A stretch of 64,000 bases of DNA from Chrysemys picta bellii. Lineage: Eukaryota > Chordata > Testudines > Emydidae. The notes below the pieces were generated by a model. The model was not told where the DNA came from, searched no databases, and worked only from the letters and a program-made list of their open reading frames with translations. Each line of letters starts with the position of its first letter. Within the stretch, counting starts at the first letter, position 1. This document shows positions 1 to 9,236 of the stretch, piece after piece. The stretch is from assembly GCF_011386835.1 (NCBI RefSeq), contig NC_088797.1:34905583-34969582 (forward strand), written 5' to 3'. A program made the translations under genes and the position numbers.

Positions 1-950
1 CACTCACCGCGTGGCTCCAATCATGGTTTTAACTCACCAGAAGTACCTTCTCCAGGGTCATGGTCTAGGAGCCCGCCTTGGAGTGGGGGGAGGCTGTTGG
101 TTCCAGCGTTAAGAATAGTTCCTGGCTAGGGGGGAAAACGGATTCCCCACTTTCTGCCTGTGCACTATCCTCCTCCTCCCCCTCCTCTTCGTCCTCCAAT
201 GACTCTTCCTCCTTGCTCCGTGCAACTCGCCCCTTGCAGGTGTCCATGGACAGTGGTGGGTAGTGGTGGCATCACCCCCCCATAATTGCATGCAGCTCAC
301 GGTAGAAGCGGAATGTATGGGGCTGTGACCTCCCTAGCTTTTTGGTATGCTTGCCTGAGCTCCTTGATTTTTGTATGTCCCTGGAGTAGCCTCTTTCCGT
401 CATGGCCCTGGAGACTTTAGCGTACGTATTTGCATTCCTTTTTTTGGAACATAGTTCTGCCATAACAGACTCGTCTCCCCAACATGTGATGAGATCCAGT
501 ACCTCCCATTTGGACCATGCTGGAGCTCGTCTGCAAATCCAGGACTGCGTGATCTCCTATAATGGTGTACTCTGCATGGTCGCCTGTGATGGTGGACTGT
601 GCTGATGATCACCTGTGTTGATGGTGACCAAACAGGAAATGAAATTCAAAAGTTCCCGGGGCTTTTCCTGCCCACTGGCTAGTGCATCCGAGTTGAGAGT
701 GTTGTCCAGAGTGGTCACAAGGGAGCATTCCGGAATAGCTCCCGGAGGCCAATAATGTCAAATTGCGTCAACAATACCTTTAACCTGGGATTGCGATCTC
801 AATTTAAGCGCTACTCCACTTGCTGAGGTGGAGTACAGAAATCAGATTAAAGAGCCCTTTAAATAGAAAAAAACAGTTTGGTCGTGTGGACGGAATCATT
901 TTTTTTCCAAATTAACTCGGCTAATTCCGAGATAACAGGCCTCACTCTCT
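1..950 (-). mobile_element. PIF/Harbinger-like DNA transposon, 5' part, cut by the window edge
   Basis: A minus-strand Myb/SANT-like ORF remnant (about 62-600) is followed on its upstream side (600-950) by non-coding sequence of the kind I associate with turtle Harbinger-type elements. It holds a stretch about freshly cut short T/A runs and a hexameric 'gtgtgga' segment near 897. The transposase gene is not in the window and would lie beyond base 1, or be absent. I could not fix the outer terminus; 950 is an estimate where the sequence changes into a different palindromic repeat. The family assignment rests on the Myb-like ORF and on recall of similar turtle sequence, not on a search. Confidence 0.45.
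62..600 (-). pseudogene. Myb/SANT-like DNA-binding protein (Harbinger accessory type), broken
   Basis: Read on the minus strand, the segment around 520-275 encodes a tryptophan-spaced helical block (first Trp codon at 517-515, then a second Trp two codons on). It continues with RNANTYAKVSRAMTERGY, the usual core of a Myb/SANT-like domain, and FRFYRELHAIMGG. That frame ends in a TGA at 274-272 beside a run of seven C. A second frame (247-65) carries the acidic tail typical of these proteins (EEE-rich) and ends with SQELFLTLEP. The domain and the tail are therefore in different frames, so the copy has a frameshift or stop near 272-250. Such proteins bind transposon DNA in PIF/Harbinger elements or have been taken over by the host; nothing here shows host use. 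Confidence 0.55.
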
Positions 951-954
951 ATTC

Positions 955-1075
955 TTGGTCCCCAATCCAGCAGAGCACCCGTATAACTTTAAGCTGTGAG
1001 TAGCCTATTGAAATGAATGGAGCTATTCACATAATGGAAGCACATGTTTAAGTGCATTACTGGATCCGGTCTAAG
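955..1075. repeat. Palindromic interspersed repeat (aatccagcaaagca...tggatc type)
   Basis: An imperfect inverted repeat: ccccaatccagcagagca and taactttaagc on the left mirror acatgtttaagtgcat and tactggatccgg on the right. The centre is attgaaatgaatgg, a diverged 'attgacttcaatgg'. It belongs to the short palindromic family seen repeatedly in this window. Confidence 0.5.
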
Positions 1076-1971
1076 GCATGTCACATGGAATCCAGCAGGA
1101 TTCTGTGCTTTCGTCCATCATTTTCAATATCAGTGGCTAGGGCTGGGCAAAAAACTAACAGGAAATATGCTCCAATGAAAAGCAGATCTTTTTTTTTTAA
1201 TGAAAATGTTTGTAGAAGATTTCCACCCCCCATTTTTCAACCTGTTCTCATATGTATTAGAGCTAGCACATGTAGCAACACTTATAGTTAAGGTTACCTA
1301 AATGTTTCCATTAAAAATATCATTTTTAGTTGCTTATAACTTTCCCAATGATTTAGCATTTCACCAAAAAATAGGTATTCTTGCTCCCAGATAAGGAGCA
1401 CATTTTTCATCAAACGCATTTCAAAGATATAAGGATTGAAAAAATTCAGATTTTCTGCTAAGAAACAATTGTTGTGACTTTTTTTAGCACCTCAGTGGAA
1501 GGAGTTGAAAACTTGACATTTGACAGAGATGTAGTCCATATGTCATACCTGCCTTACATTGGTCTGGAAAAGAAGCCCATATTTAATGCATGTTCACTGT
1601 TAAAACATTTAATACTAATCTCCCAGTGTTCTACTGGCACAGTAGATATGTGTTATGTGTATAATGAATGGGAATTTCCATGAATAGATGATATCTCTGG
1701 ATTTCATTGGATTTGCACGTGTGCTTGTCAAAGCGTGCAAACACCGAATGAGCACTTTATTTTGCACCATATATGTTCTTTGCCTGGAGCTTTTTGTATG
1801 AAATATTTATATATACATACAAGATTACTGGGAGAAATTGAGTTACCATGGACATGCACTAATACTTCTCAAATGATGCAGCTTCTTTCATTTCAGTGCT
1901 GGAAAGAAATAAACAGATGGATGAAAATTATTTGGTTCAATCATAATTTAGAGAATGCAGAAGTGATAAAG
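1076..1971. other. AT-rich stretch with no recognised feature
   Basis: Open frames here (longest 86 codons) lack any domain or composition that would support coding. No repeat ends were recognised. Confidence 0.5.
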
Positions 1972-1979
1972 GTAGGAAG

Positions 1980-2304
1980 TAGGGCTGTCAAATGACTAAA
2001 AAAAATCACAATTGTGAGATTTTAAAAAGTCATGATTAACTGCAGTTTTAATCAGACTGTTAATAATAATACTAATTTAAATTTATTATAAATATTTTGG
2101 GCTTTTTTCTACATTTTCAAATATATTGATTTCAGTTATAACACAGAATACGAAGTGTACAGGGCTCAGTTTATATTTTTGATTACAAATATTCACATTG
2201 TAAAAAGATAAACAAAAGAAATAATATTTTTCAATTCACCTTGTACGAGTACTGTGGTGCAATCTCTTTATCGTGAAAGTGCAACTTACAAATGTAATTT
2301 TTTC

Positions 2305-2335
<31 letters not shown>

Positions 2336-2726
2336 AACTGCAGTTAAAAACAAAACAATATATAAAAATGTAGAGTCTACAAGTCCACTCAGTCCTACTT
2401 CTAGTTCAGCCAATCACGCAGACAAACAAGTTTGTTTACATTTACAGGAGATAATGCTGCCTGCTTTTTATTTACAATGTCACATGAAAGTGAGAACAGA
2501 CATTCGCATGGCACTTTTGTAATATAAAGTGAGCACTGTACACTTTGTATTCGGTTGTAATTGAAAACAATATAGAAAAACATCCAAAAGTATTTATAAT
2601 TTTAAATTGGTATTCTATTATTGTTTAACAGTGCAATTAAAACGGTGATTAATTGCCACTATTTTTTTTAATCTATTTAATTTGTTTTCCGTTAATTGCA
2701 TGAGTTAGCTGCAATTGATAGCCCTA
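1980..2726. mobile_element. Non-autonomous hAT-like element with perfect 8-bp target duplication
   Basis: The element begins TAGGGCTGTCAA and ends TTGATAGCCCTA, an imperfect terminal inverted repeat of 12 bp. The flanks 1972-1979 and 2727-2734 are both GTAGGAAG, a perfect 8-bp target duplication as expected for hAT-superfamily insertions. Just inside both ends are further complementary segments (aatgactaaaaa and ttaattgcat-type A/T motifs, gattaactgcagtt against aattaatcgc-like sequence). The body is AT-rich, has no transposase and holds a TA microsatellite. At 747 bp this is a long MITE. Assignment to hAT is inferred from duplication length and terminal style. Confidence 0.85.
2311..2335. 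repeat. (TA)n microsatellite
   Basis: About twelve TA units in an uninterrupted run inside the hAT-like element. Confidence 0.95.
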
Positions 2727-2791
2727 GTAGGAAGAATAAAGCACTTGCAGGAGCTGACTAAGGTACCACCCCCATCAATGCATTTGACCAC

Positions 2792-3335
2792 GTAAGTTCC
2801 CGCTAAGCTGCGCAGCTGTGCAGCTGCCTATTAAGCCCCATGCAGGGGCTCAGGGCTGTGGCAGGGAGAGATGCCTCTCCCCCAACGTGGACCTGCTGCG
2901 GTGGGGAGAAGCACCCCTCCCTCGGCCTGATCCAGCCCAGCCGCTGCAGCTGGGGAGAGGCACCTCTCCCCCAGCCCCGAGCTGCTGTGGTGAGAGAGGA
3001 CTGGGGGGAGTCTTCTTTCCTACCGCAGCCCTGGGGCAGCCTGCACCCCAAACCTCTCATCCCTGTCCCCAGCCCAGAGCCCACACCTCCCACACCCCAA
3101 CCCTCTGCCCCAGCGCTGAGCCCCCCCCCCTGCACCTTGAACTCCTCATCCCCAGCACCACCCAAGAGCCCACATCCCCAACCAGAGCCCTAGCCCCCTC
3201 CCATACTCCGAACCCCTCGGCCCCACCCCCACCACATGAATTTTGTTATGTGCACCAGTATGGAGGTGATGTGTCATTGGTGCACATAACAAAATTCATT
3301 CCGTACATGGACGTAAAAAATTAGAGGGAACACTA
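2792..3335. mobile_element. Non-autonomous DNA element with GC-rich body and internal palindrome
   Basis: The left end reads gtaagttcccgctaa and the right end ttagagggaacacta, which are inverted and imperfectly complementary (consensus tagtgttccctctaa). The flanks ttgaccac (2784-2791) and ctgaccac (3336-3343) match at 7 of 8 positions, so a hAT-type 8-bp duplication is likely. The body is C-rich and codes for nothing believable although it gives several Pro-rich open frames. Near the right end is a perfect 22-nt palindrome with a 20-nt spacer (3236-3257 and 3278-3299). Confidence 0.6.
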
Positions 3336-3343
3336 CTGACCAC

Positions 3344-4229
3344 CATTCTTCAAAGTAGTGCATAGGTTTGGGGTTATGTTGAACTCCTCATAGCACCTAG
3401 ATACACAGATTGCAGCAGTGACGGAGAACACTTTCCACCTCTCTGATCAGTTGAGGACCCAAGCACTGTGATCCATCACCTGCAGGTTAGGCTACTGGCG
3501 CTCAGTATCAGGGGCTGAATGTAACTGCTATATGGTAACTACAACTCATCTAGCATGCACCATTAAGGTAGCAAGACTGGTGTGAACATATCACACTCAT
3601 GCTTTGCATACACTGCTGTTTTCCTGTCCATTGTTGCACAAGATTCAAAATTCTAGTCTTAAGATGTCCAATGATTTAGGATCTCACTATCCAACACCCA
3701 CCAACACAACTGCTCTCCATATGGATGCTACGTCTAGGGAAGCCTAGAATAAGAGTCTCATGCACTAGCCCAGAGATATCTTGGTGCCAGACACCCTGTT
3801 TGAAGAATTCTTTACTAGAGGAGACCAGTTTATTTTACAATGGCCTCTCTCAACACTGAGGAGGGACAACAAAGAAGGATTGACTGATTTCTTGGGCAAA
3901 ATACAAAGAAGAGAGGGGGTCAAAGGCTCACAATGAGGGATCCAGAAGGGGATATTGAGCAGAGATCCCTGGACAGAACCCAGTGCTCCAAAAAGGAGCC
4001 AAGCGAGGATGTCCTCTAACAAGAGTTTGGAAGAAGATCCCACATCCACAGAGAGCCTCCTGGTCTAGCTTCCTCTTCCTGGGTTGACAAATGGATATTT
4101 TAGCCAATGCCAGGAGTAGGTTACCAGGGGTGATCAGACTGACCCCAAGGCCTAACCATCTATGGATAAAAATGCAAGAGCCATCTTTCCTCCATCAGGT
4201 GTGGCCACTTCTTTGGTTTCCTTCTTGCT
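3344..4229. other. No recognised gene; possible very old LINE sequence
   Basis: There is no supportable ORF. Short phrases near 3420-3500 and 3630-3740 resemble decayed CR1/L2-type sequence, but not enough to place ends or strand. Confidence 0.35.
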
Positions 4230-4725
4230 GACTGGGTAGTTAGTCTGAGTCCTTCCAGGGAAACGAAAGTCCAGCCTTTCTGATGGGTGGAGAGATGGGT
4301 GTTGAGGGAGTTCAGGGTAGTGTCTTTATGGCCAGTTTGGGAAGGACATCCCAGGTATCCAAGGGGCAGGATGGAGAAAAGTACAAAGGGGCTTATGGAA
4401 GAAGTGGACAAACAGATGAAGGAGGCTGACACTGTTGGACGAGAGAGGGAGAACTTGATGTGATGGAAGAGCAGGGACTCATAGGTAGAATTGGTGGGAC
4501 ATTGTTGGAATGATAGGCCAGCCAGGTGATTTTAACAGCAACATTTTGAATGGGCCTGAGTGGAGAAAGGTATCGGGAAGGTCAGAGAGGAGAAGATTGC
4601 AATAGTTAAGATGGGAGATAATAAGAGCCTGGATGATAGTTTGAGCAGTGTGGACAGATAGAAAGGACTTAATCTTGGCTAAGGTTCAGAGAAAGAAGTG
4701 GCCAGATACAGAATTAAAATATTTT
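4230..4725 (-). mobile_element. CR1/L2-type LINE remnant, antisense
   Basis: The plus strand reads as the reverse complement of a Jockey-superfamily (L2/CR1-like) ORF2 3' region common in reptiles. Phrases such as 'aacattttgaatgggcctga', 'agaagattgcaatagttaag' and 'gagcctggatgatag' are typical. No open frame survives. The identity comes from recall of related sequences and needs a RepeatMasker check. Confidence 0.5.
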
Positions 4726-5273
4726 AGCAGAGTGACTCTTTTTAAAATCAATTGCCTAGCTAATATTATACCTTACAAAAGGCTTGGAAAATGTCCCTCC
4801 TAATAAAGTCAGTTCAGTAAAACTGCTGTTTGTTGTATCAAAGACTTTAAATCACAGGCAAGGGAGAAGAGATTCCTTTGGGGATGTATTATGCTAGAAG
4901 CTACTAAATGAGTGTAGAATGTGTTCCTGTATGCACCTGTGTATTCAATAAATGTGAGTCATGTGATTAAATCCTACAGATTTATCCTTTCAGTTCAAGT
5001 CATCATCATCAATACTAACATAATGTAAAACAGTATCTCATTTTAAAGTTCTAAGAGTGGGTACAGCAGTCTTCAATGTTCTGATGCCAGATACAACAAT
5101 GAATGCAAATGTTTTCCATTATGTTTTTGGATGAATAGAGGATAATGTGGGAGTACATCAAACAGTGAGTGAGCATTATGCCAGAATACAATCCAAACAT
5201 CACAGAAGTCCCCTCAGAATCCAGACAATATTTAGTTCCTTCTCACTGAACACGTCACCAGAGCCTCTATTCC
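4726..5273. other. No recognised feature
   Basis: AT-rich sequence without ORFs, repeat ends or RNA-gene signals that I can support. Confidence 0.4.
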
Positions 5274-5275
5274 AG

Positions 5276-5420
5276 GGATTCTCAAACTTTTTCATAGTAT
5301 GGACTGTGTTTTAAAGCTGAGAATGTCTCATGGATCACTATCCCTCCATTTGTGATTCTATGGACCACCTTATCTCCTGTTCATGATCACTAACTATCCC
5401 TGGGGCAACTACAACACTTG
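5276..5420. mobile_element. hAT-like MITE fragment, one end only
   Basis: It begins cagggattctcaaacttttt, a terminus typical of hAT (Charlie-like) non-autonomous elements. This is followed by 'tggaccacc' and 'tggatcacta' phrases seen in that family. I found no matching inverted end to the right, so it is probably truncated. Confidence 0.45.
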
Positions 5421-5730
5421 CTTAGAAAACTCCTCAGTGTGTTTTTTAGGGCTTTTAATGTAGTTTGGTAGCTGAAAATAAGGAGGGAGTCAGTACCTCT
5501 TGAGCAGCCAGCTCTCTGCAGACTATCAACATGCATTGCATGGGGCCCATTTGGAATTGTGTTTCCTGTGGAATTATAAAATGCTGTTGTGGTGAGGGAT
5601 CCTGCTGAGTATCAGACCAAATCCTAATCAAGACTAGAATGGAAGCATGTAGGCCCATAAATTCCCTTCTCCTTTGTCACACCAAACCAAGTCACAGAAA
5701 TCCCATGAAAAACCATAAAACAACCAAATA

Positions 5731-5792
5731 AAAGACGGTTACTCACCGTTGTAACTGTTGTTCTTCGAGATGTGTTGCTCATATCCATTCCA
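5731..5792. repeat. Left terminal arm, exact complement of 5978-6039
   Basis: The 62-nt outermost left end of the DIRS element is perfectly inverted at 5978-6039. It comprises the left terminal extension (about 5731-5760) plus the first part of the left inverted terminal repeat. The 185-nt loop between the arms holds the rest of that repeat. Confidence 0.93.
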
Positions 5793-5945
5793 ATTAGGTA
5801 TGCGCGTGCCGCGTGCACGATCGTCGGAGAATTTTCTACCCTAGCAACACCGGCGGGTCGGCTGTGGAGCCCCCTAGAGTGGCGCCTTCATGGCGCTGGA
5901 TATATACTCCAGCCGACCCGGCGCCCCCTCAGTTCCTTCTTGCCG
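5761..5945 (+). repeat. DIRS left inverted terminal repeat
   Basis: This segment is the inverted, slightly diverged copy of 11812-11994. The two share ttcttcgag at the outer edge, 'ccaattaggt', the block around 'gtgcacgatcgtcggagaa' and the 'cctcagttccttctt' inner edge. A TATA-like 'tggatatatactcc' at 5897-5910 (tggggtatatatcca in the right copy) could serve as a core promoter element; that role is inference. The short open frames here are repeat sequence and not genes. Confidence 0.88.
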
Positions 5946-5977
5946 GCTACTCCGACAGTGGGGAAGGGGGGCGGGTT

Positions 5978-6078
5978 TGGAATGGATATGAGCAACACAT
6001 CTCGAAGAACAACAGTTACAACGGTGAGTAACCGTCTTTTCTTCTTCGAGTGCTTGCTCATATCGATTCCAATTAGGT
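5978..6078 (+). repeat. DIRS internal complementary region (circle-junction template)
   Basis: The first part (5978-6039) is the exact reverse complement of the left end (5731-5792). The second part (6039-6078) is the exact reverse complement of the right end (11958-11997). Joined, they spell the reverse complement of right end fused to left end. In the DIRS-1 replication model this region templates completion and ligation of the two termini into a circle. The two parts abut with only an overlapping T/A base pair or two, so it also defines both element ends. Confidence 0.9.
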
Positions 6079-6159
6079 GACTCCCAAGCCCAACTTAGGT
6101 GGTGGGGTCGGAGTGAGACATTGCTGTGTGCAAAACCGCTGATCCGAATGCAGCATTGT

Positions 6160-7165
6160 CCCTGGACTGCTGCACTAGTGCATAGTGAGCTGTAAATGTG
6201 TGGACTGATGACCAACTGCAGCTCTGCAAATGTCCTGGATCGGAACTTGCGCCAGGAAAGCAGTCGAGGAAGCTTGGGCCCTCGTGGAGTGAGCGGTGAG
6301 GTGCGGTGTTGAGACACCTGCCAGGTCATAGCAAGTCCGGATGCAAGACGTAATCCAGGAGGATAGGCGTTGTGAGGAGACCGGTAAGCCTTTCATTCGG
6401 TCGGCCCACTGCAACAAAGAGTTGCGTCGTCTTTCTAAAGTGTCTTGTGAGGTCAATATAGAAAGCTAGGGCCCTGCGTACGTCCAGAGAATGCAAACGC
6501 TGGTCATGGCGAGTAGCATGTGGTTTAGGATGGAAGACCGGGAGAAATATATCCTGAATTGATGTGAAACGGAGAGACCACCTTAGGAAGAAAGGCAGGA
6601 TGTGGACGAAGCTGCACTTTATCCTTATGGAAAACTGTGTAAGGGGGCTCGGATGTAAGCGCCCTGAGTTCAGAAACGCGCCTTGCTGAGGTGATGGCTA
6701 CGAGGAAGGCTGACTTCCAGGATAAGTACAGAAGTGAACAGGTGGCCAGTGGCTCGAATGGAGGACCTGTGGGCTTGGAGAGAACCAGGTTGAGATCCCA
6801 CGTCGGAACGGGTTGACGCTGTTGTGGGTACATCCGGTCCAAGCCCTTGAGGAACCTAACGACCATCGGGTTAGAGGATACCGAGGACGCGAGTTCCCCT
6901 GGGTGAAAAGCCGATATGGCGGCCAGGTGAACTCTAATTGAAGATATCGCCAAACCCTGCTGTTTTAGGGAGAGGAGATATTCCAATATGAGAGGATAGG
7001 TGCCTGCAACGGGGACATGGCTCGTTGTTCGCACCAACAGGAGAACCGCTTCCACTTGGCCAAGTACGTGGTCCGTGTTGAAGGCTTCCTACTGCTCAGC
7101 AGAATCTGTTGGACAGAGTGCGAGCATTGTTGCTCTGCCTGGGTGAACCATGGAGCAACCACGCC
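6160..7165 (-). pseudogene. DIRS tyrosine recombinase, frameshifted
   Basis: The product would integrate the circular DIRS DNA through a covalent 3'-phosphotyrosine intermediate. Three minus-strand frames hold consecutive parts. 7162-6965 has the N-terminal core-binding segment (SSRKPSTRTTYLAKWKRF). 7055-6525 holds the main domain up to the first catalytic Arg in SARRVSELRAL (Arg codon about 6680-6678). 6456-6175 holds the HxxR motif in LTAHSTRAQAS (His 6291-6289, Arg 6282-6280). The expected nucleophile Tyr codon is at 6184-6182, but in a different frame from HxxR, because an indel lies between about 6225 and 6210. At least three frame changes are therefore needed, and the gene is inactive as it stands. 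Confidence 0.82.
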
Positions 7166-9236
7166 GTGAGGTGGAGTGATTGCAAGTCGGTGGTGACGCA
7201 GTCGGCCATGGTCCTGAGAGATGAGATCTGGACATAATGGGAGCGGGATCGGTGTCTGAACCGAGAGCGAGAGCTCTAACAGTGTGGTGTACCAGTGTTG
7301 TCTCTGCCACGCTGGGAGCGACCAGAATTACTTGTGCCTGGTCTCTGCGTAATTTGAGCAGCACCTTGTGGACCAGAGGAAAATGGAGGGAAGGCATAAA
7401 ACAGGTGGGTCTTTCCAGGGGAGGAGAAACGCATCCGAGAGAGAGCCCGGAGCTCGTCCTTGTAGGGAGCAGAACACGTGGCACTTTCTGTTGGCTCGAG
7501 ATGCGAACAGGTCTACCTGGGGAAACCCCCACTTCTGGAAAACAGAATATATGATGTCCGGACGGATAGACCACTCGTGCGTCTGAAAGGACCTGCTGAG
7601 TCGGTCCGCTAAAGTGTTCTGGACTCCAGGGAGGAACGATGCCGTGAGATGGATTTGAGTGGGTGATGCAGAAGTCCCATAGGCGAATCGCCTCTTGGCA
7701 TAGAGTCGACGAACGTGCTCCTCCTTGCCTGTTGATGTAAAACATGGCCGTGGTGCTGTCGATGAGAACTAACACACAGCGGCCACGTAGGAGATTGAGA
7801 AATGCTTGGCACGCCAAGCGCACCGCCATCAATTCCCGAACATTGATGTGCAGGGACAGCTGGGGTGCAGTCCACAGGCCCTGGGTATGGTGTTCGTTGA
7901 GATGGGCACCCCAACCCAGCGATGATGCGTCTGTGACCAGGTGCAGAGAGGGTTGTGGGGCGTGAAATGGCATCCCCTCGCAAACCACATTGTGATCTAG
8001 CCACCAGGTGAGGGAGGTCAGGACCGAGTTCGGGACCGTGACCACCATGTTCAGGCTGTCCCGATGTGGGCGGTATAACCGATGACACCCAGGTCTGGAG
8101 TGGGCGAAGCCGAAGTCTGGCATGCCTGGTTACGTACGTGCAAGAAGCCATGTGACCCAGCAGGGTGAGGCATGACCTCACCGTGGTAGTTGGGAAGGCC
8201 CTGAGCCCTTGAATGAGGCACGTGATGGTATGAAAGCGATTGTCTGGTAGGACAGCTTTGTGCGCGTCCGGAGTCCAGGACTGCGCCGATAAATTCTATT
8301 CTCTGGGTAGGCTCTAGAGTGGATTTGTCCTTGTTGAGTAGGATGCCCAACTCGTTGAATGTGTGCACTATTATGTGGACGTGAGCTCGAACTTGCTCTT
8401 TGGTGCGACCGCGTACCAACCAGTCGTCTAGGTACGGGAACACCTGTATCCCTTGTCGGCGGAGGTATGCTGCCACGACAGCCATACATTTCGTAAACAC
8501 TCTTGGGGCCGAGGATAGGCCGAAGAAGGACTGCAAATTGATAGTGCACCTTGCTTACCACGAATCGCAGGAAGCGCCTGTGAGGCGGGTAAATTGCAAT
8601 ATGAAAGTATGCGTCTTTCATGTCGAGGGCGGCGAACCAGTCTCCAGGATCGAGGGAAGGGATAATGGCCCCCAAAGAGACCATGCGGAACTTCAACTTT
8701 ACTACGAATTTGTTGAGTCCGCGCAAGTCTAAGATGGGTCGCAGACCCCCTTTGGACTTGGGGATCAGGAAGTAGCGGGAATAAAATTCCCTGCCCCTTA
8801 ACTCTAATGGAACCTCCTCTATGGCCCCCATAGATAGGAGCGTAGAAACCTCCTGTATAAGAAGTTGCTCGTGAGAAGGGTCCCTGAAGAGGGACGGGGA
8901 GGGGGGGTGGGAGGGAGGGGATGAAGAAAACTGGATAGCGTATCCCCTCTCCACCGTGCGAAGGACCCAACGGTCCGAGGTTATAAGGGACCAAGCACGG
9001 TGGAAGTGGGAGAGGCGATCCCGAAAGGAGGGGGCTGGATCCTGGGGGATGACTGGGGCGCCGTCCTCGACCGCACCTTCAAAAGTTCTGTCTGGGGCCT
9101 GAGGGTGGCCTTGGTGGCCCCTGGTTCTGACCGGGTTGAGGGCCGGTCCACCTTCTTCTACCACCTCGCCCCCGCCTCCTGGCAGAGTCCTGTCTCTGAC
9201 GAGGTGGGGGGGGGGTAGAAACGCTGAGGCTGGGGC
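7166..9236 (-). pseudogene. DIRS reverse transcriptase - RNase H, frameshifted
   Basis: The product would copy element RNA into DNA. The first frame is open from about 9236, overlapping gag, and carries the RT fingers motif PKSKGGLRPILDLRGLN and motif A LDMKDAYFHI (catalytic Asp codon 8624-8622). A single-base shift near 8530 moves the gene into the next frame. That frame (8536-8275) has SSAPRVFTKCM and the active-site YLDD at 8434-8423. Further shifts occur near 8275 and near 8100. RNase H then reads in the frame 8123-7665 with TDAS (Asp 7931-7929), the Glu of NVRELMAV (7835-7833) and the Asp of IDSTTA (7760-7758), so its acidic residues are kept. Another shift lies near 7665, and the connecting segment to the recombinase is in mixed frames. 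I saw no clear methyltransferase-like domain between RNase H and the recombinase. Confidence 0.85.

Noticed and set aside
2803..3324. Open frames of 117-168 codons
   Set aside because: The frames follow C-rich repeat sequence of a DNA element and have no domain.
5978..6078. CRISPR-like or satellite repeat
   Set aside because: The repeat is an inverted copy of the element ends and occurs once; there are no regularly spaced direct repeats anywhere in the window.
5772..6080. 102-codon open frame at the DIRS left end, with a similar frame at 11755-11982
   Set aside because: Both frames are translations of the inverted terminal repeats and the internal complementary region.
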